Below are positions 46,275 through 59,374 of a DNA stretch of 64,000 nt, in pieces. Position numbers and translations under genes: made by a program. Origin of the DNA: Zygnema cylindricum (Eukaryota > Streptophyta > Zygnematophyceae > Zygnematales > Zygnemataceae); the NCBI GenBank assembly GCA_037447655.1, contig JBBHKE010002856.1:25553-89552 (forward strand), written 5' to 3'. Each line of letters begins with the position of its first letter. Within the stretch, counting starts at the first letter, position 1. Below the pieces are notes generated by a model, which ran no database searches, was not told the origin of the DNA, and saw only the letters and a program-made list of their open reading frames with translations.

Positions 46275-49200
46275 GTTCACCTCGGCTCTCTCCTTTGTTC
46301 TCTCCATTTGGTCAATGCTTGGTTTGCTTTTCTACTTTCTTTTTTCAGTTTCTTCTCCTTCTGTAGAAATGTCGACAAGGTCGTTTTTTATGGGATGTCA
46401 AGAACAAAGTTTAGAAAGAAATTGGAAATTTAGCATTTCAACATGTGATGACCAGTTAAATGTTTTACGTACAATAAATTTTGTTTCTCTTTTATTTGGC
46501 ATTTGGCACATATGTGTAATAAACAGTTAATTTGTTGACATGGAATGAACAGATGAGAATTTGTTCTTGTATTTTCTTCTCTCTTTAGTATCGCTTTATC
46601 AACCTAAATCTGTGGGATCCTAATGCCAAATGTGGGAAATGAATTTGTTTTGGCCTTGCCCAAAAAATTATATGCCGACAATTCTTCTAACAAATGTTGT
46701 AACTGTGCTTTCAATATGTTTGCATTTTTATATCATCCAACCTTCCAAAACAGGGAGGGGGATAGGGAGAGGGAGAGGGATAGGGAGAGGGAGAGGGCGA
46801 GGGAGAGGGAGAGGGACACGGATTGTTAAGTGAAAAGACTTTATGAAGAAAGCACGATGGTAAACCATCCGAGTACATGATAAACAAAAAAGGTAGACAA
46901 AAACAAAACTGAAAAATCGAACGTGTGTAAGCGAATTAAAATACAAATTTGTATGAACACAAATAAGGGCAAGCCAACAAAAGACAATGAAAGGAACAAC
47001 AAGCACAAAAAGAAAAACGGAAATATCGTACCTGGAAAAAAAATACCTGTCTAAACCTCAACGAGCTAAAGAAGTACTATATATGCTAAACGTTTTTCAA
47101 TTAGATGGTTTCAATCTCTAACTTTGGTTTCGGCCGCGGTTGGTGTAAAACAATACACAATGAACCACTTAACATTGTAAAATTATTAGTGCTTATTTTG
47201 GTATTATTTAATCTAAAGACGATATTTAACCGCTTGCCAAGTTATCATTATTAACAAGAAAACTATTAGTATTCTCGACGCGATTTTATGTTCGAGGGCC
47301 ACAAAACCAATCTCCGAATCAATGTTATTGACGATAATAACGATTCACAGTGCAAGTCGTTAGACTTCCGATGGTGTCTTGCATTTTTTAGTTTTGGAGG
47401 CTGGCAGTGGATAATCAATCATAAGAGCGTGAGTCGTGAATGTAGTGAGCAGTAATCATGTCCTGACAAGGATTCATGGGCGGATTTAGGGTTTAATTTT
47501 AAATAGGAGCGGAGGGTTGGGGGTAAAATGGGGTTTGAACTGATTTTCTGGTCGGTTGAGGATTTCTGTTTAGAATCTCCTTCAGACGCGGCGCAAATCA
47601 TTTGGAGCCATTTCAATATTCAAACTTCGCTACGAGGTGAAAAAATTAAATAAAATAAATAAAAACAGTCCGGGAAAAGTACAGTACAGTACTCCCTTAA
47701 TTAACAGATACGCACGAACTAAATGGTTCCATGACTAGGTTCACGTCAAATACGTCCGGAAATCCCGAAGACATCCCGAACGTTGGTCTGGATGGAAATG
47801 GTCGCGAGCCGTGTAGTGTTCGATCCTCCAAGGAAATCTGAACCGTCTATTTCCAAACGCACCGACAGGCCAAAAATCAGTTCAAAAGTAGGTTAAAGTA
47901 GGCCCATACAATATGCCTATTGTATGCAAAACATACAATATGACCTGAAGACCCATATTGTATTCGGACCTATTCGGACCAATTAAAACATTCGGACAAA
48001 AAATTGGACCAATCGGACCAAAAACAAATATTTACACCGTCAAATCTGGACGATCGGACGGTCTCTGATAAAATTAGCGATCTAAGAATATCACATAAAA
48101 AGCCCATAACACAACTTACGATAAAGGCGCCGACCAAAGGTCTACTATAAAAACGCCTACTGCTGAACAATGCCAAAAATCTAGCGTCTCACGGTGTTGT
48201 CGGTGCTATGTACCGCCACGCCATGTGAAAGTACAGCCATTATCTGACCATAATTCACCTGCTTTCACTCCTGCATTTACCCAAATGTATTTGCGCGTTT
48301 GCTGCCGACGCGTTGTGGCATGACAAAAGGTTCCACCGCCCATCGTTGTTAGAGCTAACAACATTGCGACTTTTTGTGACCAGAAATCATAAAATAGTAT
48401 TTCTCGGAGTGGAGGATGTTCCGCCACGTCTCCTTGCCCAAAGATATTATTACATATTTTTAATCTTGCATTAACACTTATAAATCCTCAACTCTATTAA
48501 GAGTAAAACATTGTAAAGAAGCGTTCACTTTTCATTGGTCTCGAATACTTTGGGGATATACCCGCATTGTTTACCTCTAACGAGTTAGTATATACGTATT
48601 GTTGAACCATACAATAGAGTATTATTTAGCCACCCGCAGAGTGTGAGTAGTTTTGGCCTATGTACTCAATAAATATTTGTTTTCTGTCATGGTATTTAGG
48701 ACTCTATGTTTGGTTGTGCAACTTGTTTCGCCCGGCATCATAGCAAATGCATCTAAAACCATAACAAATGCATTTTTTTATGTGCAACGTAGTAAATGGA
48801 CGTCTTCCTCGACTATAGTTGGAAAAAAAACAAGGTAGGTCGCATAATAACAACCGGCGACAAACAAAAGTGTAAATGGATGGTAAAAAAACCGGTGGAG
48901 TTGTAACTTAGGGCGGGGAAAAAATTGGTAAGGAACAAGCGAAGTTCCGGTTCTAAGCCCAAAACAATAGCAAAAACCGAAGATAAGGCTTATACGGCTT
49001 AGGAAAAAAAAAGGAACCCAAATTCGAGTAGAAAGCACAAGCATAAAGAAACAGTTTGTTGATTAAAGACCGGTGATGTTGGAGTTGGATACCAATGACA
49101 TTACAATCTAATTTTATAAAACATTAAGGAAATGATCTTAGAGAAGCACCAATATAGGTGTAAGTCGTGTAGCGATTCCCTTTTATGGCAAACCGCCTCA

Positions 49201-50480
49201 CAACCTCATTATGCAAAGACACCATATCAACAAGTTATTACCTAACTAACATATACTTATTGGAAAATAATGACATATACACCCTTGTACACCTTTGGGG
49301 CAATAAAATCACATGTTTTTGCCAAAAGTAATCCTATAACTTGTGTAAAGTGTTAAGGAATTATTTAATAAGCCACTTTAAACAACAAACATAAATCCTT
49401 TTGGATGAATGTCGATGGTTTCTAAAAATGAAGGGTTAAAATGTTTGAAACTGTTGTTTTTATTGATGGTTCAAATGATCTTTCTACACGAGAGATTTCG
49501 CCACATTGTCAAAGGTGCAACACATAATGCAAATATTACTTAACGTCGAATAGCAAAAACAAAAAGGACAGTCACCTGGTTTGTATTTTTTGTTGAAGGA
49601 GATTCGCAATTCGCACATAAAAAATATGAAATGGCGATATTATTCCAGATGCACGAATAACATCGTAATACCAAAACTTCACAAAAATTGAAGGAAAATG
49701 TGCCATACTGCTTATATTAGTGGTATCTTTTGTCGTTGGAAGGTCGAGTGAGAATCTACAATTTTTTTAGATAACTTCTTAAAGATGATCCAAATTACAA
49801 GGGTTGTTGTGGCTTGGGGTATATTAGGTGATAATGAATAAAACAGGAAGAGGGACAAAAAAAAGGTTGTTGTGTCTTGTGAACAGGGGATTTGGGTGAT
49901 TCAGGGACAATATAATTGACATGTGGGAAACCTAAGGTGGATGGTTTAAGGTTTGGCGTGAAAGGAAGATCATTGGTTTTGAATGGGAGGGATTATGGCG
50001 TGGATTGTTAAAAAGGTTTTGTATATATACCTCCGGTTAGAACGACATCTATATTTTCCCCCGTTTTGTAAAATGTAAGGGAACGTACTGGTGGGGGGAG
50101 TCATATAACCTCCCTTGTTTTTTTCCCTCCACCCTCTCCATTTCATTCCTTTGTTTTCTATCCCCTATTTGTGAACGGAATAACAAAGGGTAAAATCCCA
50201 TAATGTGTTGGCTTTTTTTTGACCAGGAAACAAAAATGAAAAAAATACTACAATTTTGTGATACGTGCTTTCGACCAATGACTACAACCGCTGTATTAAA
50301 GCAAAAAACTGGTGTTTTTTTGTTATTGATTTGGTGAAATCATAGTGCATTGATCTTAAAAAAACTAACTGGATTTGCTTTTGAAATACATATAAAAAAC
50401 ATGTCATTTTGACCATTATTTGGAACATTTTTTTTCTTTGATTTACATATTGAAAACGAGGCTACTTACGTCACTAAGTT
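46275..50480. repeat. duplicated segment, copy B
   Basis: This is a colinear match of copy A (32036-34380 plus 39357-41203). It lacks the LTR element but has a 293-bp Mutator-like insertion. The sequence differs at scattered bases and small indels throughout, so the duplication is not very recent. Confidence 0.85.
47879..48171. mobile_element. Mutator-like MITE (293 bp)
   Basis: GCCAAAAATC occurs on both sides (47869-47878 and 48172-48181), a 10-bp target duplication. The uninserted site is in copy A (GCCGAAATC, about 33954). The termini GTTCAAAAGTAGG and CCTACTGCTGAAC are inverted copies. It is a deletion relative of the element at 42947-43926. Confidence 0.8.
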
Positions 50481-51159
50481 GAAGCATGAGCACCAAATTT
50501 GACAACGCTTCTTGGGTTAGAAGGTTCTGTTGTCTATAACCCACTTGGTTATAAGATTTTTTAGACAGGATTTAGATTTTTGGCGGTCATTAGAAAAATA
50601 AGAATTATTGACCAGAATTTCCGATACCGCAAACGGGTCTAGCGTTAAATAGTTACTTTTGGGGACTCCAACGGCTAGAATGTTACAACTGAACGAACGC
50701 GAAGCCCGCTGACATCTCGGACAAAACACGATTCAAACCTACGTCTGAACCAAAACCCCGAAGTTACCACCACTTAACTGCAAAGTACAAAAACCGTAAT
50801 TCGTGTTTCCCGCGTTTATATCTCTCGCTCATACAATACGACATCGCGATACAAATTACAAGCCTTCCGATACGTCACAGCGTAACGCATCGAAATAATC
50901 ATTTTTTAGGTGTAATGAGTAATGTACTGTAGAGCTTCTAATTTTTCCAGCTGGAGTTTAGAAAAGTGACAGCTTTGCTGTATGTTTACGGAAAGGCTTT
51001 TTTAACAATAAAGTGACACCTGTTTAGCAAAATTTCCGCTTCTAAGGTTATTTCTTAAGCGTTCCTCCAAATTTGAAGTGTGGAATGGTTTAGGGCGTTA
51101 TATCGTTTAATAGAATGCCTCCGAAATTGCTTGATTTTCCGTAGTAATGCAATTTTCAG
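50481..51159 (+). other. upstream region of the recovered RIF1 exons
   Basis: The RIF1 promoter, 5' UTR and start exon should lie here, unless they are further left inside repeats. ATGs at about 50680, 50907 and 51117 lead to very short frames whose donors do not fit the phase-0 acceptor at 51160. A stretch at 50950-50985 (CAGCTGGAGTTTAG...ACAGCTTTGCTG) resembles the beginning of the first recovered exon. Confidence 0.4.
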
Positions 51160-51305
51160 CTGGAATCCAGTATTAAGCTACTACAGCTTGCTGAAAAATT
51201 GCTTTTAAATATGAATGTAAATGATGTTCCTAAATACTTGAAAAAAGTGAAAGCTGCCACCAAAAACAGCCTTGATGATGGGCAACGTATAGAAGTTTAT
51301 GAGCT
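51160..51305 (+). CDS. RIF1: RIF1 exon a (first recovered)
   Basis: The exon encodes 48 codons plus 2 nt (LESSIKLLQLAEKLLLNMNV onward) after TTTTCAG, with donor GTAAGC. Incoming phase is 0, so at least one upstream coding exon or an in-frame start is missing. Confidence 0.75.
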
Positions 51306-54300
51306 GTAAGCCCTACTAACTTGTTGGTTTTCAAGCAACATATCAAAATTTATGCACTGAAAGTCTTTTGAACTTGTAGGTTTTTAATCCACATAATGTG
51401 ATGAAATTTGAGACTTGTAGTTTCATAACTTGAATTACTGCTCGAACTCGTATGTATAGTCCATTTTGGATTTTGAAGAGCATCTGATGCTGAAGTTCAT
51501 TGGATTGGTTGTAGTGAGAAGTGCAATGGATGTATCAGGTGACATTTGAAGTTTTAGTTTATGTATGGCATTTGAAGATTTATGGTTATGTACTTTGTGT
51601 TGAATCAAGCTTCAGTTATTTCCTTGCTAGAACTTGCTTGAAAACTGCTTCTGACAACAACCACAAAATAAAGAATATGAGTAAAATGAAGTAGTTTTCT
51701 ATTATTTAGGTGATTCAATTGGTGTTTTTTCTCCTTTGCCCTTTGTAGATATTTTTTTCCTTATGCAGTTAATGTTGGTTTGAAATGTGAATTGAGGGGG
51801 TTTTTGGTATTGAACTGCAGTCTTCTGGCACTTCAAGCAGTACCTGACAATGAGGAAACGAACAACGAACTTTGCTTGTTCCTTGAACCGCTTCTCTCCA
51901 TTCTTCGCCGTGATATGTACTCGAAAAATGAAGAGCTGTGAGTGTCGGTCATGTTTTCCATTTTCCGTTTTTCCTTTTCGCTCAACATTTTTTCCATTGT
52001 GAAGCATTCTGAAAGCACGATATTTGATCATTAAAACCGGAGACAAGATGACCCTCAATAATCGGTACCTTCTTTTCCCGTGTCAGTTAAGTACATGAAC
52101 AAGTTTCTGCCTGTTTTGATGTTACAAAAGACACTATTCATGTAATAGGTATTTATCCTTTAAAGTGACACGTTGTTATTGCAGAGCTGGTCTAGCAATG
52201 AAGGCTCTTGGCTATTTTCTTCATCACAAGACCTTTGTAGCCGCATGCACAGGTGACGTCACACCCACAAAGCAAATGCTTTTTAACTTTCTACTTGTAG
52301 TTGTGCTGGGGCCAAAACACGGGAACTGAGCTTGCGAAATCAGGCAGAGACTTGTACTGGGTTTATTATATTGGGAAATTGTTGAGAAAAATGTAGCCGC
52401 CGTTATTTGTAATTTCTTATCACGAGCGTCTGTTTCATTTGCACATGAGAAGTGCTGTCGTTTGCCCTTTTAAGTGTGCAATTGCTTTATCTATGTGATT
52501 GGAGTATTTCTTTGCTCCCGCTGACATAATTCTTCCCCTTTTTTCTAGACGACATCAAATCAAGGGAAGGGTTGGATGTGGTCTAGCAGATAAACCTGGT
52601 CATGTATCATTTCGTTTTTTAAACTATTGGCAATCACATGTTTGGTTCAAAAATTTGTTCATAGGTTGTGTAGTTCCTTCCATTTGGAGAGCAAGTGAAG
52701 TAAGACTTAATTGTTAACTTGTTGTTAGCAGATGAATCTGCTCGTGCTAACTTGTTGGCGGTTGAAGAAATCATCACAACCACAAACATGAAGGTATAAT
52801 TCCTTTCCAAGATAACAGCATTTAATAGTTCTTTGCTTTTTTTGTTCGGTTTTTTTTAATTTATTCATCTTTTTCTTGTAGTTGGATTGTTTTTTGTGTA
52901 TGTTTTTGCAACCGCCTTATTCGTCGACCGTGCAACTGTCTTTGGTCCTGTTAATTGGATGTATATTATATACATGTATATAGAATGTGTGTGTGTGTGT
53001 GTGTGTTAATGCATATATGTGTGTACATATATTTTATTGCAGCGACTTTGTTCCCTTGGGGCGTGGTGTTTGTCACAACAACAATTACCGCATGAGCTTG
53101 TTTCTCCTCATGTCGCGTCTATGGTGATGGCATTAATCCATGCCGTTGATAACCCCATGGGCTCCTTGGCCGTTGCGGTGGAGTCTTTTCAGGTATGTGT
53201 ATGAAGGGAGTAGTAATACAGTTTTTTTCTGTTCAAGAAGTTACGTTGGTTTGTTTAAAAAAAGAGAGTCCGGCGGACTGTCTTCGAATGTTTCCTTAAG
53301 AGCTGGTATTCATGATGTTGATTAGGGATTAGAAGGGATGAGAAGTTAACTAATCTCCTTATATGTTTTTCTTAAACTGAGATGCATATGAAGATGTTTG
53401 TAGAAAGACAATTGAATGTATGCTAGAGTGTATAAAACTCTTTAGACAGGGAAAATATGCTGGAGGGTTAGCAGGATAATATTTATTTTTACTTGTTTGA
53501 TAATGGAAGACATTCAGTAGACCTTGTAGCGTTACGTCAATGCTGTGATTTTGTATTTTAATCTTTCTTCAGTTTACCAGTTTGAATCCATGTACTGTTA
53601 ATTTGCACAGGGAAATTAGTCCCGTCTCATAATTTTGTATGTTTCAGACAAATTATTGGAACATTGTTTCCTTGTGTTGATGTCTTCGGGGAGCATTTTT
53701 CTTTTCTTTGGCATGATATACAGGCTCTCATAAAACTTGTGAATAGCTATCCAGATGAGATGTGTAAGGAATCAGTCATTTGGGCACCTTTGATATGTCG
53801 ACAAATGCTTAGCGAAGAAAAGATGAAGGGAGAACATGCTGAAAAGCTATTAATAGCATCAAAAGGGTTACTTCTTCCAGCACCTGCGCCACTTTCTGTG
53901 GTACGTTATCTACGATGTCAAGGTTTTAGAAGCGCAATGTCTAAGGGACCACATTAAGCAAATTTACCCATGTTACTACGAGTTACTAAATATGCAATTT
54001 TTGTAAGGAAACTCTACATTTGCTGACATAATTTTCATAATATGACAATTGTTTCTTTGTGCGATATCAGTCTTACCTGGCGGTATGCACTTGATCAAAC
54101 TATAAGGATTTTAAACGTTGATGGTGTTTTCAGCGTGATTCAAATAGCTGATGGCAAACTTTATTTCATTTTCCAGACTCGTAGTCTTTATTATTTAGAT
54201 AGGAACATTGTTTCGACTGTGGTTTTCTGTGTAGTTAAGAATATGGAATTTCAGTGGTCATTGAATGTAGAAATACCTGCAGGTCTGTTTGTTAAGAGCA

Positions 54301-57300
54301 CTGCTCATTTTTGGCACCCAAAGGCGGGACTGTTTATCTTACCTCACATTGTAGCTTTTACATATGTGGTCTTCAGAGTCATTTTTTTTCGGTTCAGTTT
54401 CTATTTTCATCTACATTTGTTTGTTTTAATGATAGGACCCCTTCAAGTTTACAAAGCCCAGTTATTGTCGTCAATGTCCTGTACCCTAGTGTATTTGGTT
54501 GTTCACCTATTTGTTTTGTCTCTGTGTGTGTAACAGAAGCTTGTGAATGAGTTAAATAATTCTTTATTGCTGCGGATGGAGGCAGCACTTAAGGATCCTG
54601 AAACAGTCCTTACGGTTTTGAGAGCCTGGGCATGGATTGTAAGACTACTTGGACGGAAGCTCGTAGAGAAGAACACAGATGGACAGCTTATGGTGAATTG
54701 TCTTCTCAAAATACCAGAATCGACCTTTTTATCACCTGACCAGCCAGTTCGTATAGCCACACAGGTGAGAAATATGATGTCTTGTGCTGTCCTGTGTCGT
54801 ATGACATTTTTATTAATTTGGATTCCGTTTAAAATTTCTTATCCTGGAGCCTGTCATTAATCTGGAGTCATTTAAAATTTCTTAGTTCTGGGAGTTCACT
54901 GCTTGAGTTAAATTTATGACATGGCATGGATCAAGCCCGGCCAGATTTTTAATAAAAAAAAATGAATACCAAACTCAACTGTGGTATTTGTTATTGTGCT
55001 TCTTATGCAATTTTCTCGGTGGAAAGTTTGTTTTTCTACGCGTAGTATGTTATTTGAGGCTATTGAATAGCTGCGTACGAGTGAGGTTATTTTTTAAATG
55101 GGCGATAAGTGTCTATGTGTTTGGTTTTTGGGTGTTTGGATACTTCAACAGCAAATTGGACTTTTTTCCTTTCAGAACCCTACTATGGTTGGCCATACTC
55201 ATTACGCTTGGATAGAAATAATAGTTGCTCTTGTTATTTCGTGCAGGTAGCTTGGCAAGCCTTAATTGACAATTTCATCGCTGGTGGAGCAGCACCTGGA
55301 GGCAAGGGAGGTAAGAGAATTAATCATTTACCACACTAATTTTGTCGGCGGTAGTGAATAGGCTGAGAAATGTGTATGCAGAGCTGGACTAAAATAGCAC
55401 TACATGGAGAAATTGTAGCACATGTAGCACATTAAGTAATGCTGTTGGTTTTTTTTTTCAGTGCAAAAGATGGGAAAGTTCCTTTGGATTTGGAATAGAG
55501 TAGATACATACTTGAAGTCTCTATGAAAGGGTGAGTCTAGCTGGTCAAGCGATACACCACTTGTTTGTTCATTTCTGAAAATATGATTAGGAAAAACACT
55601 GGACATAAATCGCAGACTAAGATATGAGGAAATGCTGTCTAGAATTGGAAACCAACTCGGTATAACATTGCGGTGTCTGATCCGCTTAACTTGTAAACAA
55701 GAACTCTGTGTAGTAATAATGGTAGTGCGATTGAAAGCACTAAGATAATGTATTGACCTCATTCAATAGTGGTTTCCTTATTGGAAAGGAGGTTTTTTGT
55801 TTCCACGTGGTCCCGCAGTTTTTTTCATTCTTGTTTTAGTACGAACAATTAAGAAACAGAACAGGAGGGTTTTCTGTCACATTGACAAAAACACTTTTGT
55901 TAAACGAAAATGTGTCATGAGAATTTTGCATAACGAAAAAAATGTCAATTTTGTCTGAAATCTCTCATCCTTCATCTATTATTTCCGGCGTCTGAAAAGA
56001 GTGTATGCAATAACATGGAGCTGTTGTAAACTCAGGACAAGCCACTATGTAAGATGTATATGTATATTTCAAAGAGATTACAAGTTAATAAAATTGATAG
56101 GACAATTTACAATTTACTGCAGTTGTAGTTAACTTGCACCGGCTCTGGTTGGTAGACAATGAACGAGATTTTTTTTTGCTTCTAAGATATATCCAATTTG
56201 CGTCTTTGTTTTGAATTACACACTGTTGGGTTCATGCCGAGAGAGGCCTATTGGAGCTCTTTGCTTCTGAGGCTCTTTATCTGCGAACCCCCAACATTAT
56301 TGGCGCCCCCCTCCCCCTTCCCCTTTTTTTAAGGGTGCGCTCTTTGGAGACGGCTTTTGTTTACAAGTTTTAGATTTTCACCAATGCTAGATCGCACATC
56401 TGAAGTAATTTTATTGTCCATTTCTTGCATATGTGGGGGTTCCGTGGAATGTTTTGTAAAAAATAATTGATTCGACTCTCCCAATAGCTATCAGAGGTAA
56501 CCAGTCCAGAATTAATGTGGACCTCCTGTTTCTGTGGTTGATTGTAGTACAGTTGTGACTCAACCTTCGTCGAAACGCCTGGCTCTCCTCATGATGCCCC
56601 TCACAAATAGTATGCTGTTTGAAAATGATTTACACGTTCGAATGGCCTGTTTTCGTACGTGGGGATATTTACTTAATCGCCTGGAGGATTATGTCACGAG
56701 CCCGACAGTCTTTGAAGTAATAGTTCAACCAATGCTCGATGTTATCTTGCGGAAAAATCCCGAATCAGAAGGACGCCTCATCTGGTTACAAGCGACAAGA
56801 CTACTGGAGGACCTGTTGAGTGCTCGACTACAAGAGAATGACGGACAGCCACAGAATCCTGGGACAACAATCTGGTCGAAAGGTAACATGGAGGAGGGTG
56901 AAAACTCAAACGGTGATAATTCTTACGAGGCGGGTGTATTAGAGATTTGTACTTCTTTAAGGCAAGTCACGGTAAAATGGGGAGCATGGAACCTGGAACA
57001 GACGGATGGGTTGTTGAAATTACTGGCTTTAGTGATGAAGGGTGAGTGGAGAGAGCCCACAGTTGTTGCTGCAAAGAATGGGGTGACAGGTGTCACAGTA
57101 AATAATAGATCTTTGACGCTTTGGAAGCTTTTAGTGCGGAGCATAGAAGCAGCTGGGAGAGCTGATGTACGGCCTGCCCAAGAACACGTTACCGCTGTCC
57201 ATTCACTTTTACGTTTCATGCATCAAGTCTGTGTGAGAGATGCTTTTATTACCTCGTTTAAGGATGAAATACACTGTCATCAATGGATGCAATACTGTTG

Positions 57301-59287
57301 GCAACTTATGGATACTCTCATTATGGAACTGAAGCCACTGGTACTATCCTCGTCCTTTTATAAACTTCCAATTGTGGAGAAGGGAGAGGCAGCTATAGCT
57401 GGCCGACAGAACAATGTTGTCCAATCAGGACCTGGTCCAATGAGAGAAGGTTCTGTGGATATCTTAAGTGGGGATAGTATTGTGAATAGCTCGGATTCTC
57501 AGGCAGTTAAAAGAGGACCTCCAGGTTTTTACTTAGCATCTGTTTGGCTCCAAGCGGCTCTTCAGAAGGCCTCTCCAATGGGGTCATTAGAACAAATTTC
57601 GTCGCAGTTCCAAAAGCTGGTCGCGGTCGGGATGAAGGGTCAGGAAGAATTTATAGATATTGCTGTTATGGTAAGCGTTTTGGAGTGGTTGAGTTTATCA
57701 GGAAGTAAAGAAACGGGGACTTACAAAAAATCTCCAGTTTCTGGTAGTTTTTCAAAGTTGAGTAGTGCTAATGAGAAAGTTTGTGAGAGAGATTTGGGCT
57801 GGTCTCCAACTGATCTTATTCTTGGAATGTGGAGAGCAATTGCTGTAGAGCTTTGCACAATGATGGCAGAAAGCAATGATATTAAGGATTTTGGAAGCAA
57901 TCGACCAGATTCGGGGCATCAAGTCCTGCAGGGCCTTTTCTTGCTTCCTTTTAATTGCATTTACCTTGCGAATCAATGCAATGTCTCTGCAAGCAGTATT
58001 GAATTGACAGGAGAACAATGGGGAAAATTATTGAGGATAGTCCATCGCATTGCCACTTTGAAAAGCGCCCACCCGAACGCACTTGTCGCTAAGGTATTCC
58101 AAGGCATTCTCAGTCTCCTGGAGGATAGACAGCATGAAACGACGAATGAGAGACTCACTCCATCATCTGAGAGTCCCACCAGCAATTATAAGGGAGACAT
58201 TTTCAAGTTGTTTGTAGCGGTTACTTCACAGGCTTCAGGGGTGGTAGAGACACAGAGTTCTGCTGTAGCAGCTATCACAAAACAGAGGAGAAAACATAGT
58301 TCCGGAAATGGGTCTACACTAGGAGATTCTGTCACCAGTACAAAGACTGTAGGAGGGAAAGCCGTCATCGATTCTAATTGTATTGGAGAACTTTTTTCTG
58401 TTGTTTCAAGGTATTCCGAGGACCCCGTTTTTTTTTCTTCCTTTCAACTGTGTGTTTGTACTTGTATTTTTTTCTGCTCAGAGTTTATTTCGTTAGCAGT
58501 CATCTTTCTTCAAATTTTTGATAACTGACGCTGGGCGAGGAGGGAATTGACAAATGTGAAAGTTATGCCTAAACATAATAGCTTCTTGATTATCCCATCA
58601 GCAAACTAGTAAATGGCCTGTTTCTTCTTGGTCTGTATTTTGAAATTTTCTACAGGCTTTTGGATACTTCTCGTTCTCCTGATTATCGCGATGAAGCAAA
58701 ACGGTAAGGATTTTCTTTTTCAGTAATTGAGTCACCATTTTTATCTTGGGGCAAATATTGTATTTTTCCCTGCATTGTATAGGGGGCTGAAGAGCCATTT
58801 TATTTGGCGACATTCTATGAATCCCATGGAACCTTGTATTTACATTACCAATAGCGTTAAGGTTAGAGACGACATCAGGCTGATACTTGACAAACCAGAC
58901 TTACCTTTCAGAAGTGGTCTTTGCTAACTGCATTCAGTAGAGAACTGGACTTTGATTGAATTTATCCTTCAGATATTCCAATTTTGTCCCATATTGGCCA
59001 GGCTTTGCGATAACTTGATGCATGAGTCTCCAGTAAAACTGGCCTTCGAATGAAACTGTTTGGGACTTTCCATATTGAGATAAATGTTTAAAATAAAATC
59101 TTGAGTTCCTCTATCAACCAAGCTAATTATTTCTCCAACCGTTAGGAAGTTCATCATGAGCCCTCTCACTCTCTCTAGATCTATCTCTCCCCCTCTCCCT
59201 CTCTCTTTCTCCCTCTCCCTCTCATTTTTTGTTCAAGTAGACTTTTGCTCTTTTTTCTGACATTGACTCTTGCGCTATCTCTCTTAC

Positions 59288-59374
<87 letters not shown>

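Noticed and set aside
52499-52717. 72-residue frame between RIF1 exons
   Set aside because: It lies within an intron whose flanking exons join in phase and has no family similarity.
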